In this document: in pieces, positions 7,177-15,065 of the stretch
How the letters are laid out: the number at the start of each line of letters is the position of its first letter
How positions within the stretch are numbered: position 1 is the stretch's first letter
NCBI GenBank assembly: GCA_023539395.1
Contig: JAKCEX010000011.1
Span: 1-32,430 of the forward strand
DNA: 32,430 nt
Direction: 5' to 3'
Source of the DNA: Candidatus Geocrenenecus arthurdayi
Lineage (GTDB): Archaea; Thermoproteota; Nitrososphaeria_A; Caldarchaeales; Wolframiiraptoraceae
Notes under the pieces: generated by a model
What the model saw: only the letters and a program-made list of their open reading frames with translations
The model's database searches: none
What the model was told of the DNA's origin: nothing
Program-made: the position numbers and the translations under genes

Positions 7177-7863
7177 GTATCTCTATATGTTAAACTTCTC
7201 TCTGAGCGTACTAGAATACTTGAATCTAAACCTTATGTGAAATGTGTTATTCCATTTAAGAATAAAGGCTCAATTATAGGTGTCTCATTAACCCACCCCC
7301 ATAGCCAGATCTATGCTCTACCATTCATTCCTCCTAGAATAATGAAGGAAATAGAGTCCGCTCAAAGATATAGAGATGAATATGATGGAAACTTATTTGA
7401 AGACATTTTGAGAAATGAATTGGAAGAAGGTACAAGAATTATCTATGGAAATAAGTCTTTCATGCTTTTCTTACCTTTCTTCGTTATGTGGCCCTATGAG
7501 GTACACGTCTATCCCAGGAGAAGTATAAAATCATTGAATCAACTAGATCAAGAAGATGCGTTAATGCTTGCAGATGTAATTAGAGTGGCTGTTGCGGTGT
7601 ATGAAGAGATGTTTGGAGAAGATTGTGCGTACATGATGGTTTTCCATCAATCACCAGTAGGTGAATACGATGATTATAGATTACACATTGAATTCTACAC
7701 TCCATATATCTCAAGGGATAGGATTAAGTATGCTGCAGGAATAGAATGGGGTGCATGGATCTTTACATATGATGGTGTACCAGAAGAAAGAGTGAAAGAG
7801 CTTAAACAAGCTACATGGAAAATTATGAAGAATTTAGACCATCTAGGAGAAGCTTTTACATAA
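7177..7863 (+). pseudogene. galT: 5'-truncated galactose-1-phosphate uridylyltransferase remnant
   Basis: GalT moves UMP between glucose-1-phosphate and galactose-1-phosphate in the Leloir pathway. The frame carries the active-site motif HPHSQ, here GVSLTHPHSQIYALPFIPPR, and a full C-terminal half: WPYEVHVYPRRSI, FHQSP, LHIEFYTPYISRDRIKYAAG. Family members are usually about 330 residues or more. Here homology starts only about 40 residues before HPHxQ, and the first in-frame start (GTG 7237) would give 208 residues. Family-like sequence continues upstream in frame to a TAA at 7174-7176 (RTRILESKPYVK), so the N-terminal half has been lost or disrupted. A short SLALLVDE string in another frame at about 7149-7172 may be more of the old gene. 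The hairpin at 6966-7079 lies about 100 bp upstream of the preserved part. It is probably non-functional, although the catalytic half looks undecayed. Confidence 0.78.
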
Positions 7864-7963
7864 TCCTAGGCAAGTTATACTTGTCTAGAGCATATAGATG
7901 CATAATTACAAAATAACAAGTTTATCTATCATGTTTAAATTATAATTCCATCTTGAAGAAAAT

Positions 7964-8473
7964 ATGAAACGGCGTAATCTCCTCATAACTATTTTTGCAG
8001 TTGCAGGAGGTGCTATAACAGCATTCTTTACATGGTTCACTCAGCCTAGTATAAGAGGTCAAACTCCTACTCATACTGAGACGTTGACCCAGCCTAGATA
8101 TCAAAAGAAAAAGATTCTGAATATCTCTGAGCTTAAACCAGGATCGTATATTGTATTTAATTGGCCTACTGAGACTGAACGATATCATGTAAATATTTTG
8201 ATCAGAGGAAAAGAAGGAAAAGGTATGGGTCGGAGAGCCGATCTATACGCATATAACCTAGTCTGCACTCATCTACAATGCCAGGTTAAGTATGATGAAA
8301 ACACAGACATGCTAGTATGTCCATGCCACGGAAGTATTTTCGACCCTAGTAATGATGCAAATGTAGTTAAAGGACCAGCTGCAAAGCCTCTAGCGAAGAT
8401 CTTGGTAGAAGAGGATGATAAAGGAGACATATATGCTGTAGACATGATCGGGGAGCCAGGTCAAGGAAGATAA
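7964..8473 (+). CDS. Membrane-anchored Rieske [2Fe-2S] protein
   Basis: A 169-residue protein. Residues 2-27 start KRRNLLITIFAVAGG and form one hydrophobic segment preceded by twin arginines, consistent with a Tat-type signal anchor. Residues 92-165 form a Rieske domain. Box 1 is Cys101-x-His103-x-x-Cys106 (CTHLQC) and box 2 is Cys119-x-Cys121-His122 (CPCHGS). This supplies two Cys and two His cluster ligands plus the two extra Cys that form the disulfide in bc1-type Rieske proteins. It is therefore more like a respiratory or Sox-type electron carrier on the outer membrane face than a ferredoxin-like dioxygenase subunit. No cytochrome b or other partner is in the window. A TATA-like TTTAAATTATAA about 30 bp upstream suggests a short or absent leader. 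Confidence 0.88.
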   Translation: MKRRNLLITIFAVAGGAITAFFTWFTQPSIRGQTPTHTETLTQPRYQKKKILNISELKPGSYIVFNWPTETERYHVNILIRGKEGKGMGRRADLYAYNLVCTHLQCQVKYDENTDMLVCPCHGSIFDPSNDANVVKGPAAKPLAKILVEEDDKGDIYAVDMIGEPGQGR

Positions 8474-8603
8474 TAATATTACAGTATACGTTTATATCAG
8501 ACATGCTTAAATACACCTATGTCCTTGATTAAGTTTATAATGATATTTAAAATTTGTCTATGCATAAAACTAAAAAGATAGCTTCTACTATTTTTGTTTG
8601 AAC

Positions 8604-9626
8604 ATGGTTCTGAAAGTTGGAATTAATGGAATGGGTAGGATTGGTAGATTGTTTCTAAGAGCTGCATTGGAAGACCCAGGGTATGGTAAGAATTTCGAGG
8701 TTGTAGCTTTCAATGAGCTTGCAGATACGAAGACTACTGCACTACTCTTAAAGTATGATTCAGTTCATCGAAGATGGAATAGAGATGTATCATATACAGA
8801 TAGAAGTGTTATAGTAGATGGAAGAGAGTTTAAAGCTTACAGTATACGTGATCCATCTCAAATACCTTGGAAAGAAGAAGGGGTTGAACTAGTTGTAGAA
8901 GCAACTGGAGTGTTTACGAGCAAAGCAGATGCTTCAAAACATATTAGAGACACTGTTAAGAAAGTTCTAGTTACAGCTCCATGTAAAGACGCAGATGTCA
9001 CGATAGCTCCAGGTGTAAATGATCACATGCTAGACTTATCTAAGCATGATGTTATCTCTGGGGCCTCATGTACAACAAACTGTCTTGCACCAATGGTTAA
9101 AGTACTCTTAGACAACTTTGGAATAAAGAAGGGGTTCATGATAACTATTCATGCTTATACGAATGACCAGAGGCTTCTAGACCTAGTACATAGAGATTTA
9201 AGAAGAGCTAGAGCTGCATCTCTATCAATAATACCTACAACTACTGGAGCTGCATCTGCTCTACACTTAGTAATCCCTGAAGTAAAAGGGAAGATGGATG
9301 GGATAGCCCTTAGAGTACCTGTCCCAGATGGCTCAGTTACAGATTTAACAGCTATACTTGAGAGAGAAGCAACAGTAGATGAAGTTAGGAGAGCATATAA
9401 AACAGCGGCTGAAGGTAAGATGAAGAAGATACTAGAGTATACAGAAGACCCGATTGTCTCAGCAGATGTAATAGGTAATCCACATTCATGTATTATTGAT
9501 GGATTGAGCATAATGACTATCGGAGAGAGAAGCGATATAGTAAAAGTTCTCGGATGGTATGATAATGAGTGGGGGTATAGCTGCAGACTCGTTGACATAG
9601 TAAACATGATTGCAGAGAAGCTCTGA
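8604..9626 (+). CDS. gap: Glyceraldehyde-3-phosphate dehydrogenase, bacterial-type
   Basis: Converts glyceraldehyde-3-phosphate to 1,3-bisphosphoglycerate with NAD(P) and phosphate. The N-terminus is LKVGINGMGRIGRLFLRAA, the catalytic motif is GASCTTNCLAP, the substrate-binding region includes TIHAYTNDQRLLD, and the C-terminus has LGWYDNEWGYSCRLVD. This set is diagnostic of the bacterial/eukaryotic GapA class. Most thermophilic archaea instead have a distantly related archaeal class with a different N-terminus and no CTTNCLAP motif. The start is set at ATG 8604 (MVLKVGING); a TTG two codons earlier is possible. No Shine-Dalgarno is seen, and an A-rich TATA-like box near 8563-8572 fits a short leader. 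PGK lies 99 bp downstream, so the two consecutive glycolytic steps are adjacent. Confidence 0.95.
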   Translation: MVLKVGINGMGRIGRLFLRAALEDPGYGKNFEVVAFNELADTKTTALLLKYDSVHRRWNRDVSYTDRSVIVDGREFKAYSIRDPSQIPWKEEGVELVVEATGVFTSKADASKHIRDTVKKVLVTAPCKDADVTIAPGVNDHMLDLSKHDVISGASCTTNCLAPMVKVLLDNFGIKKGFMITIHAYTNDQRLLDLVHRDLRRARAASLSIIPTTTGAASALHLVIPEVKGKMDGIALRVPVPDGSVTDLTAILEREATVDEVRRAYKTAAEGKMKKILEYTEDPIVSADVIGNPHSCIIDGLSIMTIGERSDIVKVLGWYDNEWGYSCRLVDIVNMIAEKL

Positions 9627-9725
9627 ATACATCAATTTAATGAGTGGTTCCTCAAATTATTTTTTAAGATTCAAATCTTAATAGATACTTCAAGTAATGT
9701 TTCATGATGATTGGGGTTGGATAAG

Positions 9726-10949
9726 ATGTGGTTTAAGACTTTAGATGATGTAGATGTTTCAGGTAAAACTGTTATCGTAAGGGTTGACTTAAACTCGCCT
9801 ATAGATCCCGAGACTGGGAAGATTAGAGATAATGAGAGGCTTAGAGCTCATGCTGAAACGATACGGGAATTATCTGAGAAGAATGCTAAAATTGTTCTCC
9901 TAGCACATCAAGGAAGAAAGGGGGATCCAGACTTTCTTCCACTGAAAGACCATGCTGAACTCCTATCAAGACATGTTGGTAGGCAAGTTAAGTATGTGCC
10001 AGACTTAATAGGAGAAGAAGCAGTAAAAGCAGTAAAATCATTAAAGAATAGTGAGATACTCCTTCTTGAAAATGTTAGAATACTTGATGAAGAAACGAAG
10101 GAAGCCTCTCCTGAAGAGCACTCCCGTGGGAAGCTAGTATCTACTCTTGCACCTTTAGCAGATATATTCATATTAGATGCATTCTCTGTAGCTCATAGAG
10201 CACATGCATCTGTTGTAGGATTTTCACATGTACTACCTACAGTAGCTGGAAGGATAATGGAGAGAGAGCTTAGAGCTTTAACAACTGTTCTTGAAGAGGA
10301 TAGAAAGATAATTCTAGTTATGGGTGGAAATAAGCCTGAGGAATGCATCGAAGTCATAAATGGAATAATGTCTAAAAACATTGAAAACATTAAGTATGTT
10401 TTATCTGCTGGAATACTTGGACAATTATTCTTGATGACTGAGAAGAGGAATCTTGGAGAACCCTCCGAATCATATATTAAAAAGAAGAAATTTGATACGT
10501 ACCTAGAACGCCTAGCTGGGATACGTGAAGCCTTAGGAGAAAAATTAAAAACACCGTTAGATGTAGCCTATGAGGAAAATGGTAGGAGAGTAGAGATAGA
10601 TGTAGAGAAGCTTCCCGCACCTGGAACAATATATGATATAGGAGAAAAGACAGCCAAGAAATATGCTGAGCTAATCCTAGATACTTCAGAGAAAGATGTA
10701 ATAATAGTTAAGGGTCCAGCTGGAGCATATGAGAGAGAAGAATTTAGGAGGGGAACTAAGATAATATATGAGGCATTAGCAAGATGTAGAGCATTCACAT
10801 TGATAGGTGGAGGAGATTCTTCGACAGCTATAGAGCTTGTCGGTTTAAGCCCAGCTAACTTTTCCTACGTAAGCCTTGGTGGAGGAGCTTTAATCACATA
10901 CATCTCGAAGAAGACTCTTCCTGGAGTAGAGATACTAAGGAAAAAATAG
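9726..10949 (+). CDS. pgk: Phosphoglycerate kinase, archaeal type
   Basis: Transfers phosphate between 1,3-bisphosphoglycerate and ADP, the step following GAPDH. About 407 residues. Conserved parts in order: VIVRVDLNSPID near the N-terminus (substrate-binding RVDxN), VLLAHQGRKGDPDF, ILLLENVRI, DAFSVAHRAHAS, the nucleotide-binding region around ILVMGGNKPEE, and the C-terminal TLIGGGDSSTAIE with LGGGALITYI. The wording, such as AHQGR, is that of archaeal PGKs, unlike the bacterial-looking GAPDH next door. ATG 9726 is preferred over the TTG at 9711; both begin just before the conserved KTLDDVDVSGKTV. It is convergent with the second ECF S-component gene. Confidence 0.95.
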   Translation: MWFKTLDDVDVSGKTVIVRVDLNSPIDPETGKIRDNERLRAHAETIRELSEKNAKIVLLAHQGRKGDPDFLPLKDHAELLSRHVGRQVKYVPDLIGEEAVKAVKSLKNSEILLLENVRILDEETKEASPEEHSRGKLVSTLAPLADIFILDAFSVAHRAHASVVGFSHVLPTVAGRIMERELRALTTVLEEDRKIILVMGGNKPEECIEVINGIMSKNIENIKYVLSAGILGQLFLMTEKRNLGEPSESYIKKKKFDTYLERLAGIREALGEKLKTPLDVAYEENGRRVEIDVEKLPAPGTIYDIGEKTAKKYAELILDTSEKDVIIVKGPAGAYEREEFRRGTKIIYEALARCRAFTLIGGGDSSTAIELVGLSPANFSYVSLGGGALITYISKKTLPGVEILRKK

Positions 10950-11019
10950 TAGATAGGATAACAGATTTATTTCTCAATTTTTACATGATAGAATCTCAGC
11001 TGACCATTAATCTCTAATC

Positions 11020-11628
11020 TTATCTTACTATTCTTCTGTAGAGAGCATATACTGATGCTGCTGGAAGAAGGGATAAGGGGACGTGTAGGAGATTGAAGAA
11101 AGCTGTAAGAATTACTGTTATTAATGCTACTAGGAAGCTTGATTCTACTTCTAGCCCTAGAACATTCTTTAATACTTGCGTAGATGTTGGAAGATAGACT
11201 TCGGGAAAGAATACATAGTATAGGAGGAAGGTTACCAGAGACATTAATCCTACTCTTACCAGGCTTCCAGAAATAATCATGTATAATAGGTTTCTTCTAT
11301 CCAAGGTTACTTTAGATTTATTAAATACTATCCTGAAACCTATCAGCATAGAGATAACTGCAGTTAACTTCATTAATGGACCTATTAGAACATGGTATGG
11401 TTTACCGAAATTCAGTGTTAACCAATGGATTACAGCTACAATGAAAGCTGACTTAAAATCGAATACTAAGAGTGCAAGAACAGTGGGTATCTCTGCGAGG
11501 TCAAAACTAAGGAATGGTAGAAGAGGGTAGGGGAATCTAAAGCGGAGTAGAGATATAACTATTGCTGTTGAAGCTAGAAGAGATGTTCCAGCAACCCATC
11601 TACTAACCCTGACTTGTAACGTCTGCAT
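11020..11628 (-). CDS. ECF transporter S component, RibU-like (second paralogue)
   Basis: A 202-residue, hydrophobic protein with about six membrane segments. PLLPFLSFDLAEIPTVLALLVF (about residues 35-56) parallels PLIPYLKFDIAELPVVTAFLGF of the gene at 5039-5692. Both also share a later GP-MK motif (IGPLMKLTAVISMLIG here, IGPAMKFIAVASMLLG there). The two genes are therefore diverged paralogues of the vitamin-binding S subunit of an energy-coupling-factor importer. The energising module is not in this window. The ATG lies 23 nt downstream of a clear TATA box, so the transcript is probably leaderless. Substrate unknown; a flavin or related vitamin is a guess from the family. Confidence 0.76.
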   Translation of the reverse strand: MQTLQVRVSRWVAGTSLLASTAIVISLLRFRFPYPLLPFLSFDLAEIPTVLALLVFDFKSAFIVAVIHWLTLNFGKPYHVLIGPLMKLTAVISMLIGFRIVFNKSKVTLDRRNLLYMIISGSLVRVGLMSLVTFLLYYVFFPEVYLPTSTQVLKNVLGLEVESSFLVALITVILTAFFNLLHVPLSLLPAASVYALYRRIVR

Positions 11629-11651
11629 TAACCTTAAAGAATTCAGATGCT

Positions 11652-11659
11652 TATATAAA
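11652..11659 (-). promoter_or_regulatory. TATA box for the second ECF S-component gene
   Basis: TTTATATA on the minus strand, with the ATG of the S-component gene starting 23 nt further on. This spacing puts transcription initiation at or next to the start codon, the usual leaderless arrangement in archaea. Confidence 0.6.
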
Positions 11660-11700
11660 CATGATCTTGATTGGAGAGGATTTATTTTCGGGGTTTTATA

Positions 11701-13602
11701 CTAGGATATTCTTGAAAGGACTTCTCTTAATGGTGCTCTCGCTGCACACACGTATGTGTCTGCTCCACCATAGTAGAGGTAAACTATACCATTTTTAACT
11801 ACTGCACCACATGGAAATACTACATTCTTTACGTATCCTTCCTTCTCATAGTATTCTACTGGTTCTAGAAGTGGGTGAAGCGTTCTACCGATGACCTTCT
11901 CAGGATTCTCTAAGTCTAGTAGGAAAGCTCCAACTCTATAGACATTATCATGTGAGAGACCATGATAGAAGACTAGCCAGCCTTGAGATGTCTTGATAGG
12001 TGGAGCTGCTAAACCAATCTTCTTTCCATCCCACATACCCTGCCTAGGAGCCAGCAGAGTTATGCTTAGTAGCTCACTCGTATTAACTGATTCTAGAGAT
12101 TCAATATAATCATAGCATATATTTATTCCTCCTGCTCTATGAATAAACAGATATTTACCATTTATCTTCTCTGGGATTACACATGCATTCTTATCATCTA
12201 TATCTGGTGGAGATATTATCTTAGGAGTGGCCCACCTCCAATTCCTATTTAAGAAATCTTCTACGGTAATCCAGGTTACAGCAACCTTAGGGGGGTGAAC
12301 ATTATCATAAGCTGTATAAAACATGTATAATCTATCGTCTATCTTGACTATTCTTGGGTCTTCGCATCCCGAGTGCCCAGGCGTTAACTTCATCTCAAAT
12401 TTTTCACGTGGAACATATATTGGCTCATCTAATCTCTCAACTATATTAAATCCATCTTCTGTTACTGCTAAACCTATAGTTGAGGTTTTATCACTTGATA
12501 AAGCTCTATAGAGGATGTATATTTTTCCTTCAAGCTCTATTGCTGCTGGGTTAAATGTACTTACACTCTCCCAGTCATGTTCAGGTCTAGGTTTTATGAT
12601 AGGATTCCCAGAATATCTTTCAAAAACTCTATTCAATTCTCCATCCATGATTTTAATGATCTCATTAGTCTTTGCAGTTAATAAACAACATGTAGTATCT
12701 GCTGCACCATAATACAATCTTATAGTATCTCTCCCTCGGATAACAGATGTAGGGAAGACTACATTAGGTACGTTTCCATACTTCTCATAGAATTCTTCTG
12801 GAACCATGAATGGATAACTAGTCTTCTTAATGATTTTCCTTGGATCGTCTAAGTCTAGGAGTAGTGCTTCTACCCCGAAGATTCTATCTTCTATTCTAGG
12901 TGAGAAATAATTCTGTATATAGGAGTATATGAGAAGCCATCCATCGTTGAGCTTTATAGGTGGTGCTCCAACTTCAATATGGTCTAGCGGTGACCTTCTA
13001 GGATCAGGTGTAAGTACATAGTTCATGAATTCACGATACCATTCATTCATCTCGTATATCCATTGAGAAGGGTCATCGCTTAACTGTGCTATAGCAATGT
13101 ATGCTGGGGGTTTATCTGTATGGACCGTGAGGATTGCTGTTAATTTCTTATTGATTCTCTCGGGGAAGAGGGCCATAGCTTTAGCATTAAAAGAAGTTAC
13201 TAGATATTTTTCTTCAACTTGTTTTAAATCTCTACTTACTGCTACACCAACTCTAATTCCTTCAGCAGTTGGTGGAAGAGTAGATATAGCTGTATAGAAG
13301 ATATAATATCTACCCTCAAGATATGTTGCTCTAGGGTCTTCACATCCAAATATTTCCCAATCTTTCTCAGGTATAATGAACCTTCTACGTTCATAGAAGT
13401 GTACTCCATCCCTACTCTTAGCTATACCTATTGAGCTATAGCTTGAACCCTGCTTCTTCAATAAGTCAGAAGAAGAAACAGCACGATAAAGCATATAGTA
13501 GTATCCACCTTTCTTAATTACGGATGGGTTAAAGACTGCATAAGCTTCCCATGAATGTTCTCTTACAGGATACAGTATAGGATTACTACTACATCTCCTC
13601 AT
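11701..13602 (-). CDS. Two-domain GH130 glycoside phosphorylase/hydrolase-like protein
   Basis: At 633 residues, this is about twice the usual length for GH130, the five-bladed propeller family of beta-mannoside phosphorylases and related hydrolases. Two complete copies are joined head to tail. Copy 1 (about 1-315) has NPILYPVREHSWEAYAVFNP, GCEDPR at 86-91, a VGAPPIKLNDGWLLIY strand and YYGAADT near 298. Copy 2 (about 325-633) has NPIIKPRPEHDWESVSTFNP, GCEDPR at 412-417, LAAPPIKTSQGWLVFYHG and YYGGADTYVCAARAPL. The Asp of GCEDPR is the expected proton donor, and both copies keep it. Whether the phosphate-binding residues are complete was not resolved, so phosphorylase and hydrolase remain open. 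No signal peptide, so cytoplasmic. It is divergent from the single-domain GH130 gene at 13812. Confidence 0.88.
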   Translation of the reverse strand: MRRCSSNPILYPVREHSWEAYAVFNPSVIKKGGYYYMLYRAVSSSDLLKKQGSSYSSIGIAKSRDGVHFYERRRFIIPEKDWEIFGCEDPRATYLEGRYYIFYTAISTLPPTAEGIRVGVAVSRDLKQVEEKYLVTSFNAKAMALFPERINKKLTAILTVHTDKPPAYIAIAQLSDDPSQWIYEMNEWYREFMNYVLTPDPRRSPLDHIEVGAPPIKLNDGWLLIYSYIQNYFSPRIEDRIFGVEALLLDLDDPRKIIKKTSYPFMVPEEFYEKYGNVPNVVFPTSVIRGRDTIRLYYGAADTTCCLLTAKTNEIIKIMDGELNRVFERYSGNPIIKPRPEHDWESVSTFNPAAIELEGKIYILYRALSSDKTSTIGLAVTEDGFNIVERLDEPIYVPREKFEMKLTPGHSGCEDPRIVKIDDRLYMFYTAYDNVHPPKVAVTWITVEDFLNRNWRWATPKIISPPDIDDKNACVIPEKINGKYLFIHRAGGINICYDYIESLESVNTSELLSITLLAPRQGMWDGKKIGLAAPPIKTSQGWLVFYHGLSHDNVYRVGAFLLDLENPEKVIGRTLHPLLEPVEYYEKEGYVKNVVFPCGAVVKNGIVYLYYGGADTYVCAARAPLREVLSRIS

Positions 13603-13749
13603 ATGCCAATCTCTCTCTATAATCTCTTGATACTTATTAATATGTCTAAGGAAAGATTAGTTTATATTCAGCCTTTCATGGATGCGTCAATATTTCATAG
13701 TATAAATAGTTAGTTTGATTTAATGATGTATATTTTATGTGGGTGGATA

Positions 13750-13758
13750 TAAAAAGTT
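13750..13758 (+). promoter_or_regulatory. TATA box for the single-domain GH130 gene
   Basis: TATAAAAAG, preceded by GTGGGTGGA, in the 209-bp region shared with the divergent two-domain GH130 gene. Initiation would be expected near 13778-13783, giving a leader of about 30 nt before ATG 13812. Confidence 0.6.
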
Positions 13759-13811
13759 TTTGTATATGCAGAATAATATCTAGCCAGTGACTCGGAGACT
13801 AGAGGCTAAAA

Positions 13812-15029
13812 ATGAGGAAGCAGAAATCCAAGAAGCCTAAAAAGAGGAGTAGTGCAAGAAGACCTAGAGCCCACTATATTCCAAAGAAATACTATAAAGC
13901 CGAGAAGATGGAGTTCGAAAAACTCCAACTAGAAATCTCTCAAGAAGTATCAATGAAAACTATTGAAGAAAGTATACCAGAGATTTATAGGTGGGAGGAA
14001 TCTAGAAGGCTATTGCTAAGGAAATCTCCATTAAACCCGATACTTAGACCTAGAAATGAATATCCATGGGAAGCTTACCAAACGTTTAATCCTGGAATTC
14101 TACTTCTAGACGGGAAAGTCCATATAATCTATAGAGCTATCGGTGTTGATGGAATATCTAGATTCGGTTATGCAGTTTCAAACGATGGATTCAAGATAGA
14201 TGAAAGACTACCAAACCCAATATATCAACGTAAGATGAATAATCCTTCATATTATCCATCTCCTTCAGGTGGAGGATATGGTGGATGCGAAGACCCAAGA
14301 ATAGTAGTGATGAGGGAAGACGGTAAAATCTATATGACTTATAATGCTTTTGGACCAAGCGAGCTGAGGGTAGCTTTCACATCTATAGATATAAATGACT
14401 TCATAAATAGAAGATGGAACTGGAGAGAAGAAAAAATAATATCGAATCCTAGTGAAGTTCATAAAAACTTTGTAATATTTCCAGAGAAGATCGATGGTAG
14501 ATACGCTATACTACATAGCATATCACCTAGAATCCAGGTAAGCTATCTCGATGACCTTGAATTCAATGATGGAGAATATATAGAGAGCTACCATTTCCCC
14601 AACTCTAACCCTAATGGATGGGAGGGCAGAGTTAAGAGCCCTGGAGCCCCACCGCTTAAAACTGATGAAGGATGGCTTCTATTCTATCATGGTTTAAGTA
14701 AGAATGAGCCGTGGAAGTATAAGATAGGTGTTATGCTTCTAGACTTAGAGAAGCCAGAAGAAGTATTATATGCTTCAAGTTTCCCAGTTATTCAACCTGA
14801 TCAACCATATGAATACTCAGGTTTTAAGCCAGGCGTAACATACACATGCGGGGCCATAATAAAAGATAGAGAACTAATGGTATACTATGGAGCAGCGGAT
14901 ACATATGTATGTGTAGCACATTCACCTCTAGATGAATTCTTAGATGCATTAAGAAGGGATAGAGACGTGAAAGAAAAAATTGGTTTAAGTAAACTCTTTA
15001 TTAATGGATTTAATGAATCCTATGGTTAG
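13812..15029 (+). CDS. GH130 glycoside phosphorylase/hydrolase-like protein with basic N-terminal extension
   Basis: 405 residues. The first 30 or so are extremely Lys/Arg-rich (RKQKSKKPKKRSSARRPRA), followed by a charged, helical-looking stretch to about residue 70. Residues 72-385 form one GH130 five-bladed propeller: NPILRPRNEYPWEAYQTFNPG, GCEDPRIVV with the motif at 158-163, VKSPGAPPLKTDEGWLLFYHG and YYGAADTYVCVAHSPLDEF. The Asp in GCEDPR is the expected catalytic proton donor. The family acts on beta-mannosides, typically releasing mannose-1-phosphate; the exact substrate is unknown. The basic tail is not a signal peptide and could bind nucleic acid, ribosomes or an anionic glycan; that is only speculation. 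tmk follows after 36 bp on the same strand. Confidence 0.88.
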   Translation: MRKQKSKKPKKRSSARRPRAHYIPKKYYKAEKMEFEKLQLEISQEVSMKTIEESIPEIYRWEESRRLLLRKSPLNPILRPRNEYPWEAYQTFNPGILLLDGKVHIIYRAIGVDGISRFGYAVSNDGFKIDERLPNPIYQRKMNNPSYYPSPSGGGYGGCEDPRIVVMREDGKIYMTYNAFGPSELRVAFTSIDINDFINRRWNWREEKIISNPSEVHKNFVIFPEKIDGRYAILHSISPRIQVSYLDDLEFNDGEYIESYHFPNSNPNGWEGRVKSPGAPPLKTDEGWLLFYHGLSKNEPWKYKIGVMLLDLEKPEEVLYASSFPVIQPDQPYEYSGFKPGVTYTCGAIIKDRELMVYYGAADTYVCVAHSPLDEFLDALRRDRDVKEKIGLSKLFINGFNESYG

Positions 15030-15065
15030 AACTCTAAAATACTTGGATAACGTTTCTGCTTATGT

